A stretch of 64,000 nt of DNA from Clostridiales bacterium PH28_bin88. Lineage in GTDB: Bacteria > Bacillota > PH28-bin88. The stretch lies in contig LAKY01000073.1 in assembly GCA_000987045.1 (NCBI GenBank), forward strand, positions 21,498-85,497, given 5' to 3'. This document shows, piece after piece, positions 24,588 through 34,499 of the stretch. The notes beneath the pieces are model-generated. The model was not told the origin of the DNA, did not search any database, and saw only the letters and a program-made list of their open reading frames with translations. The stretch's first letter is position 1. Each line of letters begins with the position of its first letter. The translations under genes and the position numbers were made by a program.

Positions 24588-27500
24588 TCAGCTTCTTTCT
24601 AAAGGTATTTCCACACGAATGATAAACCCGCTTTCTCCGTCGGATGCAAATGAAATGTGGCCATTTAAGTCGCTAACCCGTTGTTCCATTCCCGACAGGC
24701 CATACCCTTTAATAATGTTGCTGCATCCGCAGCCATCATCAACAATTATTAGCCGGATTTTATTTTCCACTAACTTTAAGATAATTGAAACATTTTCTGA
24801 TTGTCCATGTCTCACGGAATTGGTTAAAGCCTCCCGGCAAATGTTATAGACAGCATTAGAATATACGGGACTCCGGAAACCGATAATACCTTCAGCCAAA
24901 AAGTCAATTTTCACTTTGGATGGTCGAAAATCGGCTATTAATTCCTCTAAAGCTCTGACGAGGTCATTGGCTGCAGGTTTTTCAGACACCATTCCTTTGA
25001 TTGAATGCCTTATTTCTTTCAAACCTTCCCTCGCTACCCTTATCGCATGATCCAGTGTTTCCACCATAACCTTAGGATTTTGATAGTTTATCTTCCCGAG
25101 CTCCAGCAGCTTAATAAGCAAAGTCAGGGTGTGTCCCATTGTATCATGCATATCCATTGCGAATCTGTTTCTTTCCCTGGTAACAGCCAGTTCTTCTACG
25201 ATTTTGGCATGTTCCTCTAATTGCTCAATTACTGAATTTAGTTCGGCGTTCTTGATATTGAGTTCTTCCGTCCTCTCATTGACACGTTGTTCAAGGGTAC
25301 GATTCCATTTAGCTATCTCATTTCGTGACTTCTCGATTTCTTCGGAATAAACCTTGAGCCTGTTATACAGCCTGGCATTTTCTATCGATACACCGGCCTG
25401 ACTGCCGATTACGTCCAACACATTAAGATTTTCCCCACTGAACAGGCCGCTTAACAGACTGTTATCCAGGTATATAACTCCCAACAGTTCTCCCTTGGCC
25501 ATGATAGGAGTGCACACTACCGATCTAACTGCACTTAAGATTACGCTGGAATTATTTTTAAACTGCTTATCAGACATTGCATCTGATATTATTAATGGTG
25601 TCTTTTCTTTTTCTACTTTGGAAATGATGCTCCGGCTGAGAATACTTTCCTTGCCCTCTATCTCTTCTCTTGGCACGTTGCGAACCACTCTTATTTCAAG
25701 CTTCCTGTCCCCCACTTCTGGATAAAGCAAAAGTACACCCCGTTCTGCCCCCAAAAGCTCCATGGCACTATCAACAATCTTTTCCAACAGCTCATCTAGA
25801 TCGAGAATGGAGCTTATGTACCTGCTGGTAGATAGTAAAGTATTCATTTCTCTCTCTGTTCTCAACCTTTCCCGGGGTGTCGTTCCGCCAGCGTGATCTT
25901 CCTCAGCGCTTTGTTTTTCCTGAAGGTTTTCGCACTTCTTAATATATGCTTCGGCGCCTATATCTTTAAAAATCGTATAGCCTTTTTTCAGATTGTCCGA
26001 TGCCTCAATGTTTCTGCCAAGGGAGGCGAGATACATGCTATATTCATAATATCCCTTGGCAGCTTCAAATCGTCTGCCAATTTTCAATGTGTGTTTAATA
26101 CTAGCAAGAAAATATCCTTCCGCTCTTTTATTTTTTCCGGCAAGCGCGTAATAGTTTGCCGCTGCTCGAAGGGCAGCCCCGTAATGATTTACCCATGATT
26201 TGGTTTTTTTCAGTGCTTCTGAAAGTAACCCACGTACTTCCTTAATCTCTTTCTCAGGTATCTTATTACCGGTTGTAAAATAACATTGGCGTAAATTTTT
26301 AATGAATGCATCTGCTAAGAATGGAAATAACGAAATCAAATAGTCCTTTAAAAACGCATTCTTTTTGTATATTTCAATGGCTTCTGTGAAGTCTCCAGCA
26401 GCTTCATAATATTTACCTCTTTCAAGTTCAAGGTAACCTCTAAGTTGAAGGGCATCGCAGTACAAAAAATTCAGTTCATGTTTTTTGCATATGTCAAATA
26501 GAGTTTCTATGGCTTCTTCAGCTTCCGCAAATTGTCCTTTTTCAATACTGTACTTGGCAAAGTGTATGTGCGAAATTGCTATCCCGTAATAATCTTTCAT
26601 TTTTTTGCTTATTTCCAGATATTGTTCGAAACAGTCCGTCGCCTTCTCATAATCCGATGTGTAGCCAAAACAAATTCCCATACCGCAGATTGACTTTCCA
26701 ATCTGCCAGGCGTCACCTATTCTTTCAAATCCATCCCTAGACTGTGTGAAATAATAGATACTTTTATCATGTTCACCCTTCCAGGAAAAACCGTAACCAT
26801 AAAATTGATGGCACTGGGCCACACCCCACTTGTCACTCAGTTTTTCCCTGAGCTGCAAAGACTTGTGCAAATACCTAAAACCTTGGCGAAACAGTGGAAC
26901 AGTAAACCATACCCCAGCGAACTGGCTAAGGCTTAATCCAAGTTCAGCCGAGCCTCTCGCTCTGCTTTCAGAAATGTTCAACATTCTTAAAATGCTGCAA
27001 AGATATTTTTTTAAATTAGATAATAAGTACATCCAATTAAGAAAATGGTATAACCAAATGATTTCCAGGTCATCTTCTTTCACTACTTTACGTCTATGAC
27101 AAAAAAACGGTATTGGAATCAATGAATGCGTGATATGGGAAAAAATGTTTTTTATTATGCCAATTTCAATCTCTATTTTATTGCATGGTATTTCTTCCCC
27201 CAAGAGCTTTAAACCTTTTCCCAAGTTGGCCTCACAATCAACCCAATCACTCTTTTTAAAATATGCTATTCCTATCTTTTTGTATATCCTTGCCTTATCT
27301 ATGTCTTTGTCAACAAAAGGAATCATGCTGGAAGCGGAAGAAATTGCCTCATCGTTTTTTCCAATTGTAAGATAGACATCTGTTAAGGACGACTGTATCT
27401 TAATCCATTCCGTACTTCCTCTGGCTTTTCTATCTTCCAACAGAGTTAATCCAATTTTATAATACCGTATTGCTTCCTCATTATCATATGACAGTTTTGC

Positions 27501-29696
27501 TTTATCTCCTGCCGGAACAACATATTCCAGTGATTTAATCTTGTCGCCGCCCTCGACAAAATGATGTGCCAATTCAAATACCGGTTTATCGCTTGCGTTT
27601 TGATTTATTTTCTCTATTGCCCCAGCTATTTCCAGGTGTGTTTTCCGTATTTCTTCTTTGTTCAACATGAAGTAAAAGGCATCCCTGATTCTGTCGTGGG
27701 CAAACAAGAATCTGCCTCTTACCGTTTTTTTCTCTAAAAGCTGCATGGATACCGCTTCATCAATTATTCCTACCAGGATTTCATTATCGTACTTGACCAG
27801 TGTCTTCAATATTTCAAAGTCAAATTCCCTTCCAATAATTGCCGCTCTGCATAGAACTTCTTTCTGTTCTTGACTGAGCTTTTTAACTCTCTTCAAAATC
27901 ACATCAACTATGCTTTTAGAAACATACAGGTTCTCCAAGGAATTCCAAACTCCCAACCACTGGTCGTTCTTGCGCACGATTGCTTTACTTTCTACCAACT
28001 CACGCAATATGTTGAGAGCAAAAAACGGGTTACCTTCCGATTTTTCCAATATAAAGCCGGTTAAGTCTGTTACTGCTTCGATTCTTTCCCCTAAAATATT
28101 TGCCACTATTTTGTTCAAGGAAAGAAAATCCAACCCGGGCAGCTGTATTTTCTCCGCTAAAATTTCAATCCGGGCCAAGTTGTGCCCTTCGTCTACTTCA
28201 CTGTTCCTGTATGTTCCTAATACAAGTAAATTGGTCTTACCCACTTTTTCGAGTATTTCATAAAGTAAATTCAATGTACCTTCGTCCGCCCACTGTAGGT
28301 CATCTAAGGCAAGCACGCAGACCCCTGAACTTCCGGCCAAGCCGCAGAAAAAATTGGAAAGCAATGTCAGGAATCTTTGGTTCTCTCTTTCAGGCTCTAA
28401 CGGTACAAGTTGTTCTGTTTCTCCAATCAGCCTTTTTATCCGGAAATTTAATCTTACAAGGATTTCGCCCAGCTCACCAATCAAATTTTTTAACCTGATT
28501 ATTTCCTTTTTTCTTGTTTCATCATCTGCTTTTTCAATTTTTGTGATATATTCATCAAGGGCATCCCGAAATGGCTGATACGGAGTCTTGTTTTTGTGAT
28601 TTAAGCATCTCCCTCCAATAAATAAGCCGTTTTGCTTAAATACATAGTTCCTAATCTCCTCCACCAGCCTGCTCTTGCCGCTGCCTGCTTCACCGCTGAT
28701 CAAGCATACGCTTCCCTTTCCTTCCCTGGCTTTGTTGAACAGGGCCTTGATTGTTTCCGTTTCTTCCTCTCTACCTTCTAATCTAACCCTAAATGTCAAA
28801 TGGGTCTTTCGGTCTTTCTCTCCCAAAACAAACTGTCTCCGGCCTTGCAGGTACAGTTCAATATCATGTACCAATCCCTTGGCGCTTTGATACCTGGAAT
28901 CAGGGTCTTTTTGAAGCAGTTTCATTATTATTTTCTCAAGTACAGCAGGTACCTTGCTATTAATTTCTCCAGGCCGCACCGGAATAGATGCCGCCTGTTG
29001 ATGTAAAAGCTTCCCTAATTCCCTGGCCTTGAAGGGCAGTTCCCCGGTAAGAAGCTGATAGAAAATCACTCCAAGGGAATATAAATCGCTGCGCCCGTCA
29101 ATACTGCCATTAAAGACGCCGCTCGCCTCAGGGGACATGTATCCGAAAGTCCCGACAATCCTCTTTTCGCCTTTTATCTCGCTAAACTCCATAATGTGGG
29201 CTACTCCAAAATCAAGCAGCTTTATATTGATCTTTCCTTGGCTTTGACAAATCATGATATTGGCCGGTTTCAAATCCCTATGTATTATTCCTTTGCTGTG
29301 GACATGATTTAAAGCTTCTGTCAGCTGCTTAATGATTTCTACAGAATCATAAATGCTAAATCTAATACCTTTTTCTATTTTACTGTGCAGGCTATCCCCG
29401 TCAAGGCACTCCATCACGATGAAAGGCCTGCTTTCATATTCTCCGGTATCATATATCCTTATAATATTAGGATGGTCAACATTGCTTATCAATCCAATTT
29501 CTCTTTTGAACCTTATGATATCTTCCATGTAACCCGAAGTAGCTCCGTCTTTCATAAATTTGACGGCAACAGGGATTTTTTTCTCCACGTCAAGAGCTTT
29601 ACATACGAAGCTCATCCCGCCTTCACCAATTTGCTCTAAAAGGCTATATTTACCACCAATTATTGTGCCTTCCAATCCCATATATCCATCCCCCAA
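24588..29696 (-). CDS. Giant PknB-AAA-TPR-GAF-histidine kinase fusion
   Basis: 1702 residues. Ser/Thr kinase (about 13-280): GEGGMSFV glycine loop, catalytic HRDLKPANIM, LDFGVAH, GYMSPEA. AAA/MalT-like ATPase (about 310-660): Walker A SGEAGSGKSRLVEE, Walker B CVLALDDLQWADEG. TPR-like helical repeats (about 720-1240). GAF domain (about 1285-1430). Short coiled coil (about 1435-1490). NarL-type dimerisation domain with phospho-acceptor His in MDMHDTMGH, then HATPase (VDDGCGCS, GYGLSGMEQR). No transmembrane segment, so it is cytoplasmic. This layout is known in cyanobacteria, myxobacteria and some Firmicutes. It probably joins Ser/Thr phosphorylation to a two-component output through the regulator next door. 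Confidence 0.92.
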   Translation of the reverse strand: MGDGYMGLEGTIIGGKYSLLEQIGEGGMSFVCKALDVEKKIPVAVKFMKDGATSGYMEDIIRFKREIGLISNVDHPNIIRIYDTGEYESRPFIVMECLDGDSLHSKIEKGIRFSIYDSVEIIKQLTEALNHVHSKGIIHRDLKPANIMICQSQGKINIKLLDFGVAHIMEFSEIKGEKRIVGTFGYMSPEASGVFNGSIDGRSDLYSLGVIFYQLLTGELPFKARELGKLLHQQAASIPVRPGEINSKVPAVLEKIIMKLLQKDPDSRYQSAKGLVHDIELYLQGRRQFVLGEKDRKTHLTFRVRLEGREEETETIKALFNKAREGKGSVCLISGEAGSGKSRLVEEIRNYVFKQNGLFIGGRCLNHKNKTPYQPFRDALDEYITKIEKADDETRKKEIIRLKNLIGELGEILVRLNFRIKRLIGETEQLVPLEPERENQRFLTLLSNFFCGLAGSSGVCVLALDDLQWADEGTLNLLYEILEKVGKTNLLVLGTYRNSEVDEGHNLARIEILAEKIQLPGLDFLSLNKIVANILGERIEAVTDLTGFILEKSEGNPFFALNILRELVESKAIVRKNDQWLGVWNSLENLYVSKSIVDVILKRVKKLSQEQKEVLCRAAIIGREFDFEILKTLVKYDNEILVGIIDEAVSMQLLEKKTVRGRFLFAHDRIRDAFYFMLNKEEIRKTHLEIAGAIEKINQNASDKPVFELAHHFVEGGDKIKSLEYVVPAGDKAKLSYDNEEAIRYYKIGLTLLEDRKARGSTEWIKIQSSLTDVYLTIGKNDEAISSASSMIPFVDKDIDKARIYKKIGIAYFKKSDWVDCEANLGKGLKLLGEEIPCNKIEIEIGIIKNIFSHITHSLIPIPFFCHRRKVVKEDDLEIIWLYHFLNWMYLLSNLKKYLCSILRMLNISESRARGSAELGLSLSQFAGVWFTVPLFRQGFRYLHKSLQLREKLSDKWGVAQCHQFYGYGFSWKGEHDKSIYYFTQSRDGFERIGDAWQIGKSICGMGICFGYTSDYEKATDCFEQYLEISKKMKDYYGIAISHIHFAKYSIEKGQFAEAEEAIETLFDICKKHELNFLYCDALQLRGYLELERGKYYEAAGDFTEAIEIYKKNAFLKDYLISLFPFLADAFIKNLRQCYFTTGNKIPEKEIKEVRGLLSEALKKTKSWVNHYGAALRAAANYYALAGKNKRAEGYFLASIKHTLKIGRRFEAAKGYYEYSMYLASLGRNIEASDNLKKGYTIFKDIGAEAYIKKCENLQEKQSAEEDHAGGTTPRERLRTEREMNTLLSTSRYISSILDLDELLEKIVDSAMELLGAERGVLLLYPEVGDRKLEIRVVRNVPREEIEGKESILSRSIISKVEKEKTPLIISDAMSDKQFKNNSSVILSAVRSVVCTPIMAKGELLGVIYLDNSLLSGLFSGENLNVLDVIGSQAGVSIENARLYNRLKVYSEEIEKSRNEIAKWNRTLEQRVNERTEELNIKNAELNSVIEQLEEHAKIVEELAVTRERNRFAMDMHDTMGHTLTLLIKLLELGKINYQNPKVMVETLDHAIRVAREGLKEIRHSIKGMVSEKPAANDLVRALEELIADFRPSKVKIDFLAEGIIGFRSPVYSNAVYNICREALTNSVRHGQSENVSIILKLVENKIRLIIVDDGCGCSNIIKGYGLSGMEQRVSDLNGHISFASDGESGFIIRVEIPLERS

Positions 29697-29852
29697 CTTC
29701 TGGATAACAGCGCGGCCAGTGAATTATCTCGAGGTTTGAAAGAAATAAAATCAAATTTTTTCCTTTAATTCTTCTTCCCTAAATTTATTTCCTGCACTTT
29801 TCAATGTCCTTTAAAAAAATTAGAGCGAAAACCCCCTATTCAGAGACGCAAA

Positions 29853-29875
29853 AAGCCGGGGTCATTATGACCTCG
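29853..29875. other. Small hairpin upstream of the giant kinase
   Basis: GCCGGGGTC, loop ATTAT, GACCTCGGC, with one G-U pair. It lies in the AT-rich upstream region (29697-29975) of the giant kinase and has no poly-T tail. That region otherwise shows no gene; it must hold the kinase promoter. Confidence 0.4.
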
Positions 29876-29979
29876 GCATCTTTAACATATTTGGTGGAGG
29901 TGAAGCGTACCTGTATATTCCCCTTTCCATCGACCTAAAAGATGCTTACAAAAACTCCTATCCCTCTAATAATTAGGGC

Positions 29980-31021
29980 TTGCTGAACAGGAACACTGTT
30001 CAAATTCCAACCGGTTCAGCAATGCCAAATATTTTAGTTATCACTTGATAGTAAAAATGGTAAAAAAGAAGTCTTAGCCTATGTTCCAGGTTCATCACAA
30101 TGAACTGAAGCGCGGTCTAAACAAGAGATCCAAAAGGACTTGCCTTCCCACTACCTGGCGGCCGAAACCGAGTATACTTTTCAGGTGGAAGTAAACCCCC
30201 GCCAAAAAGGAGAACCCCGGCGCAAAAAGGGAACACGGGAATTCGTTACCGTAACCGTACGAGCGGTAATCTACCGGGATACGGAAAAACAAAAACGGGA
30301 TGCTAAACACCGCCAGGAGGCCATAGAAGAAGTAGAGACGGCGCTCCAAGAATTAAAGGGAAAACTCAACAAGCGTAACCTTAAAACCCAGGAAGCATGC
30401 CAGCAAAAAGTCCAGGAGATCTTCAAGGGCAAGCCGGACATGCGCCGGGCCTATACCGTTACAGTAGACACCAACCAGTACGGGGCCGTCACCCTGGCGT
30501 GGAAAAAGAACGAAGACGCAAACCAAGAATTAGCCAAAACCGACGGTATCTTCGTCCTCCTGACCAACCACCCCAGAGAAAAGGTAGATGCGGCAGATCT
30601 GCTCACCCGCTACCGGGGGAGAAACGACATCGAAATGAGCTTCCGGTTTCTCAAAGGAGCACTGGACCTCAATCAGATATTTCTCCGCAAAGACGGTAGG
30701 GTAGATGCCTACTGTTTCCTCAAGGTGATAGGCATGTTCGTCATTAACTTTGCCGCCTGGTACCTGCAAAAACACGGCAGGATCAAACTCAGCCCCAAGA
30801 AACTGCAAAAAGAATTCGGCAACACCACCCTGGTGGAACAGCGCCTGCAACCCTTTGGCATTCGCCGCTGGATTGGAACCAACATTACTTCGCCTATTGA
30901 AACTCTGGTTGACCTTCTCCGGCTACCCCATCCCAGGATACTGATAGAGTTACTGAATGTCCCGCTGGATTACGGCCAAATCATCGACGAATGGGTGAAG
31001 AAGTACATGGCAGCAACCTGA
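29980..31021 (+). mobile_element. Remnant of an IS1634-like insertion sequence
   Basis: An inverted pair TTGCTGAAC (29980) and GTTCAGCAA (30014) marks the left edge, and the truncated transposase follows to 31021. The stretch 30023-30139 contains stops in the transposase frame. About half the transposase and much of the left arm are missing, so the element should be immobile. The right end was not located. Confidence 0.6.
30140..31021 (+). pseudogene. IS1634/IS4-type transposase, N-terminally truncated
   Basis: 293 residues of the C-terminal half. The YRGRNDIEMSFRFLKGALDL block holds the family Y-x(2)-R-x(3)-E (YREK-like) motif with the third catalytic Glu. The tail LPHPRILIELLNVPLDYGQI is typical. 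The N-terminal half with the first two catalytic Asp residues is gone; upstream in the same frame a TGA stop lies at 30101. The TTG start at 30140 is just the first alternative codon after that stop and is not convincing. It cannot catalyse transposition. Confidence 0.8.
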
Positions 31022-31177
31022 ACTCCTTGAATTAAACATGGCTGGTAGGAAGCCCCATTTTGGTGAATCTGTGATGCGAAACTTGGTTAAGCGGGAGATA
31101 AAAAAGAAGAAGCCCGGTATTGTGGGCCTCACGTCAGTTTATGAAGAAGAGTTTTTCTATCAGAAAGCCCCGGCATT

Positions 31178-33238
31178 TTATTCCATTTGGTCTCCCGGAA
31201 TGCGGAAGAAAGCCTCCAGCACCCGCGGGTCAAATTGCCGGTACGCCCATCGCTTCAGTTCTTCCAGCGCTTGCTCTGGAGTAAGCGCTGGCCGGTAGGG
31301 TCTGGCAGACGTCATGGCATCGTAAGCATCGGCCACACGGATTATGCGTGCCAGGAGCGGGATCTCTTCCCCCACCAGGCCGGCGGGATAACCGCCGCCA
31401 CCGTAGTCTTCGTGGTGATGCCACACGGCCACAATAACCGCAGCCGGCAACCTGGCCGGCTCCAGGATCCTGGCTCCCACCACAGGGTGGCTCTGGATCT
31501 CCTTTCTTTCTTCCTCAGTGGGTGGTCCCGGCTTGAGAAGAATGTCTTCCCGCACGCCAATCTTGCCCAGATCGTGTAAAAGCCCGGCCAGGTAGACCTG
31601 GTCCTGGTCTTCCGCACTAAGCCCCAGCACGCGGGCACATGCCAGCGCCCACCTCGCCACCCGTACGGAATGACCTCGCGTGTAAACGTCCTTGGCCTCC
31701 AATGCCACCTCCAGAGCCTGCACGATACCCAAATAATACTCCCGCAGCGAGTTGTAAAGGCGGGCGTTCTCCAACGCCAGTCCGGTCTGACTCGCGACGG
31801 TCGCCATGTAACCGACTTCTTCCTCGCTCCACCGCCGCGGTACGGGGGAATAAACCTTCAATGTGCCCAGAATCTTTCCTCCCGCCTGTACCGGCGCCAC
31901 GGCTGCGGCCCGCATCTCGCCCGCATAGTAGGGCAGGTGTATCTCGGATCCGCTAGCGGTCAGATCTTCTACCACGACAGGTTCTCTCGTCTGGAGCACC
32001 TTGCCCAGTATGGTGCCGTTCGGCCGGACACGGCCTGCCCTGGCTTGCAGCTCTGCGCTCATGCCCAGGCTGGCCTTCAGCACCAACTCACCCGTCTCTT
32101 CGTCTAGCAACCGCAGCGCACACCATTGTACTCCTAACACATCCCTAACGCCCGCCAGAGCCGACTCAAGTATCAGATCCACATCCAGGCTGCTCGATAC
32201 CACCTGCCCCACTTCGATCAACCGTTCCAGCATAGTCGCCCTGGCCTGCAACTGGCTAAAAAGGCGGGCATTCTCCAGCGCCAGCCCCAGGCTGGTGCCC
32301 AGGGTGGTCAAAAAAACGGTCTCATCTTCGGTGAAGCCCGCACCTTCTGGCCTGCCTGCCAAGGTAAGTACGGCCGTTACTTTACCCCCAACTAAAAGAG
32401 GCAAGGCTACCGCCGGCCGCCTTTCTCCAGGCGTGCCACCTTCGGGCCGGCTGTTAAAATGTGAGGCGCGGGCCTCTCGCTCAACGAAGGCGACTATTTC
32501 GCTTGTCGGCACGATCCGGAACTCGCTACAGGACTCCAGGGTAGCCGCCACTTCGCTGGACGACACCTCCGGCGTCAATTCACTCAGCATAACCACCGAC
32601 CCGCTGGTGGCCCCGGTTAACCCTAGCATGGCTTCCAGGGCACGCTGGGCCACTTCTGTCACCTGGATGCCCCTGGAGACCTTCTGGCTGAATTCAAAGA
32701 GAGCGGTAAGCTCGTCCACCTTCCTCTGAAGGTCCTGTTTGGTGTACAGCAGCAAAGTCACGACGTCCGTTACTTTCTGGAACACCGCCATGACGGTCCG
32801 GAGCCGCTCTTCCGGCCAGACGGGCACCTCTCCGGCTGCCACCAGAAGCTTCTCCGGGTCAAGCCCAGTTTCCCGGGCTAGCCGCACCACCGCCTCATCT
32901 GCCAGCGGCCGCAGGGCCACATTGCCGCCTAGCACAACGGCTACGATTTCTCCCGCCACATGCAGGGGAACCGCTAGGTGCACCAGCCCAGCGTGGCAAG
33001 TTTGAAAAACCTCCTCCCCCGCAGCCGCAGCAGTTCTGACAGAGGCCACACGCGAAGCCGCACATCGGACCCATCCTTCCGGGTTGGTGTTCAGCATGGC
33101 GCAGAAAGAGCACAAGTTGGACAGTTCGGTCAGCGGACGCCCGTCCGGGTACATGACCATAACCGCCAGCCCCAGGGCCCGGCTCATGCTCTCATGTAAT
33201 TCCTGTAAGCCGATCCGCTGTAGTTCTTGATAGTACAC
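31178..33238 (-). CDS. PocR-GAF-GAF-HD-GYP signalling protein
   Basis: About 686 residues. The PocR-type sensor (about 1-130) carries Cys residues LCSFCAML and CAAS, suggesting metal or cobalamin-like sensing. Two GAF domains follow (about 165-340 and 345-510). The C-terminal HD-GYP phosphodiesterase (about 520-680) has HDLGKIGV, HHHEDYGGGGYPAGL and ADAYDAMTSARPY. It should break down cyclic di-GMP, or a related dinucleotide, in the cytoplasm. The track start at 33382 is replaced by GTG 33238 (VYYQELQRIGL) because AAGGAG precedes it by six bases. No other c-di-GMP genes adjoin. Confidence 0.87.
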   Translation of the reverse strand: MYYQELQRIGLQELHESMSRALGLAVMVMYPDGRPLTELSNLCSFCAMLNTNPEGWVRCAASRVASVRTAAAAGEEVFQTCHAGLVHLAVPLHVAGEIVAVVLGGNVALRPLADEAVVRLARETGLDPEKLLVAAGEVPVWPEERLRTVMAVFQKVTDVVTLLLYTKQDLQRKVDELTALFEFSQKVSRGIQVTEVAQRALEAMLGLTGATSGSVVMLSELTPEVSSSEVAATLESCSEFRIVPTSEIVAFVEREARASHFNSRPEGGTPGERRPAVALPLLVGGKVTAVLTLAGRPEGAGFTEDETVFLTTLGTSLGLALENARLFSQLQARATMLERLIEVGQVVSSSLDVDLILESALAGVRDVLGVQWCALRLLDEETGELVLKASLGMSAELQARAGRVRPNGTILGKVLQTREPVVVEDLTASGSEIHLPYYAGEMRAAAVAPVQAGGKILGTLKVYSPVPRRWSEEEVGYMATVASQTGLALENARLYNSLREYYLGIVQALEVALEAKDVYTRGHSVRVARWALACARVLGLSAEDQDQVYLAGLLHDLGKIGVREDILLKPGPPTEEERKEIQSHPVVGARILEPARLPAAVIVAVWHHHEDYGGGGYPAGLVGEEIPLLARIIRVADAYDAMTSARPYRPALTPEQALEELKRWAYRQFDPRVLEAFFRIPGDQME

Positions 33239-33460
33239 CGATTTCTCCTTCATAGTCCGTAATGCGCTTTGGCCCCCTTTACCAGCATCCGCCGGCCAGC
33301 ACCTGCCTCTGGCATCGGTAACGCCGCAAGCACTGGCCGTCCCTCGATTCATGAATAACGACGCAGTCTTAGAATTCGACATGCCTTATTGGAATTCCTC
33401 TCCGGGCAGAGCGATTACGACGTGGGAGGAATGGCCCCAAGTTATCCAGGGTGTTTTACA

Positions 33461-34432
33461 CTAGACGTTCAGTTCCACCACATCCTCGTCGGCAAGTACA
33501 TAATCCCTGGGCACCGGCAGGCCGTCAAAACGCGCCGATCCCCAAATGCGGGCGCTTTTAAGCCGCTCAGGAAAATCCCTGTGCACCTGGTAGGCCAGGT
33601 CCAGGACGGTACCGCCTCTCTTCAGGACAAAGGGCGCCGTACGGTCCGGGTCCTTGCCCGGTGCCTTGGTATAGATCCGGATGATGTCGAGCAGTTGAAA
33701 CAACCTGGTTTTGAACAGTTCCAGGTTATAACCGGTTTTGGCGGAAAGGGCGATAACCTCCGGGGCATCCGGCACCAACTCGCGCATTACTTCAATATTC
33801 TCCTCACTGCTGCCGGCATCCGCCTTATTGGCCAGAACCAGGCAGGGAATACAGGGATTACCCGGCTTTCCGCCGCCGGGGCCGATCAGCTTCCTGGTTA
33901 TCAAGAAGCTCAACGAAGCCTCTAACTGTTCGGGACAGTCGCCGTCACTCGCGTCTACCACCACCAGCACCGCGTCGGCCCGCCGGAGGGCACCCGCCAA
34001 TCCGGGAGGCTGCTCGCCGGCCGTAACAGGCGGTGTATCCACCAGCTGGATCAGGATGTTCTCAAAGGGCATCATACCGGCAACGGGCAGGGAAGTGGCA
34101 AAGGGATAATCGGCCACCTGCACCTTGGCCCTGGTGAGAGCCCCTACCAGCGAGGACTTGCCGGTGTTGGGAAAACCGATCAACCAGACCTGTCCGGCCC
34201 CTTCCTTGGGGATCATAAAGGGGTCAAAGTGAGAGGCGGTCTTTTTTTTCTCTCCCTCTTTTCTAAGTTTAGCCAGCCTGCTCTTGATTTCCGCCTGGAG
34301 CTTCTCGGTTCCCTTGTGCTTGGGGATCACCGCCAACATTTCTTCCAGGGCGGATATTTTTTCCTCCAGGCTGGTTGCGCTTTTAAAGGCCTCTTCCGCG
34401 GCGTAATACTGGGGGGTTAGGTTAGCCGGCAT
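33461..34432 (-). CDS. DRG-like GTPase with C-terminal TGS domain
   Basis: About 323 residues. An N-terminal helical region (1-70) precedes the G domain: G1 GFPNTGKSSLV, G3 VDTPPV, G4 NKAD and G5 SAKTG. It then ends in a TGS domain (about 265-320) finishing VLADEDVVELNV. The DRG/Obg family is linked with ribosomes and translation; this short bacterial form occurs in Firmicutes and archaea and is not well characterised. ATG 34432 (MPANLTPQ) is preferred, as GGAGG precedes it by 11 bases; the alternative GTG lies six codons earlier. It is downstream of the HNH-like gene on the same strand. Confidence 0.9.
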   Translation of the reverse strand: MPANLTPQYYAAEEAFKSATSLEEKISALEEMLAVIPKHKGTEKLQAEIKSRLAKLRKEGEKKKTASHFDPFMIPKEGAGQVWLIGFPNTGKSSLVGALTRAKVQVADYPFATSLPVAGMMPFENILIQLVDTPPVTAGEQPPGLAGALRRADAVLVVVDASDGDCPEQLEASLSFLITRKLIGPGGGKPGNPCIPCLVLANKADAGSSEENIEVMRELVPDAPEVIALSAKTGYNLELFKTRLFQLLDIIRIYTKAPGKDPDRTAPFVLKRGGTVLDLAYQVHRDFPERLKSARIWGSARFDGLPVPRDYVLADEDVVELNV

Positions 34433-34499
34433 GTGCTCCTTCACCTCCACTTACTATTTTCTCCCGGAAAAGATAAATCGTCGCCTGTTCAATGACATC

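Noticed and set aside
30397-30699. Second plus-strand ORF inside the transposase
   Set aside because: A shadow frame of the IS1634-like transposase.
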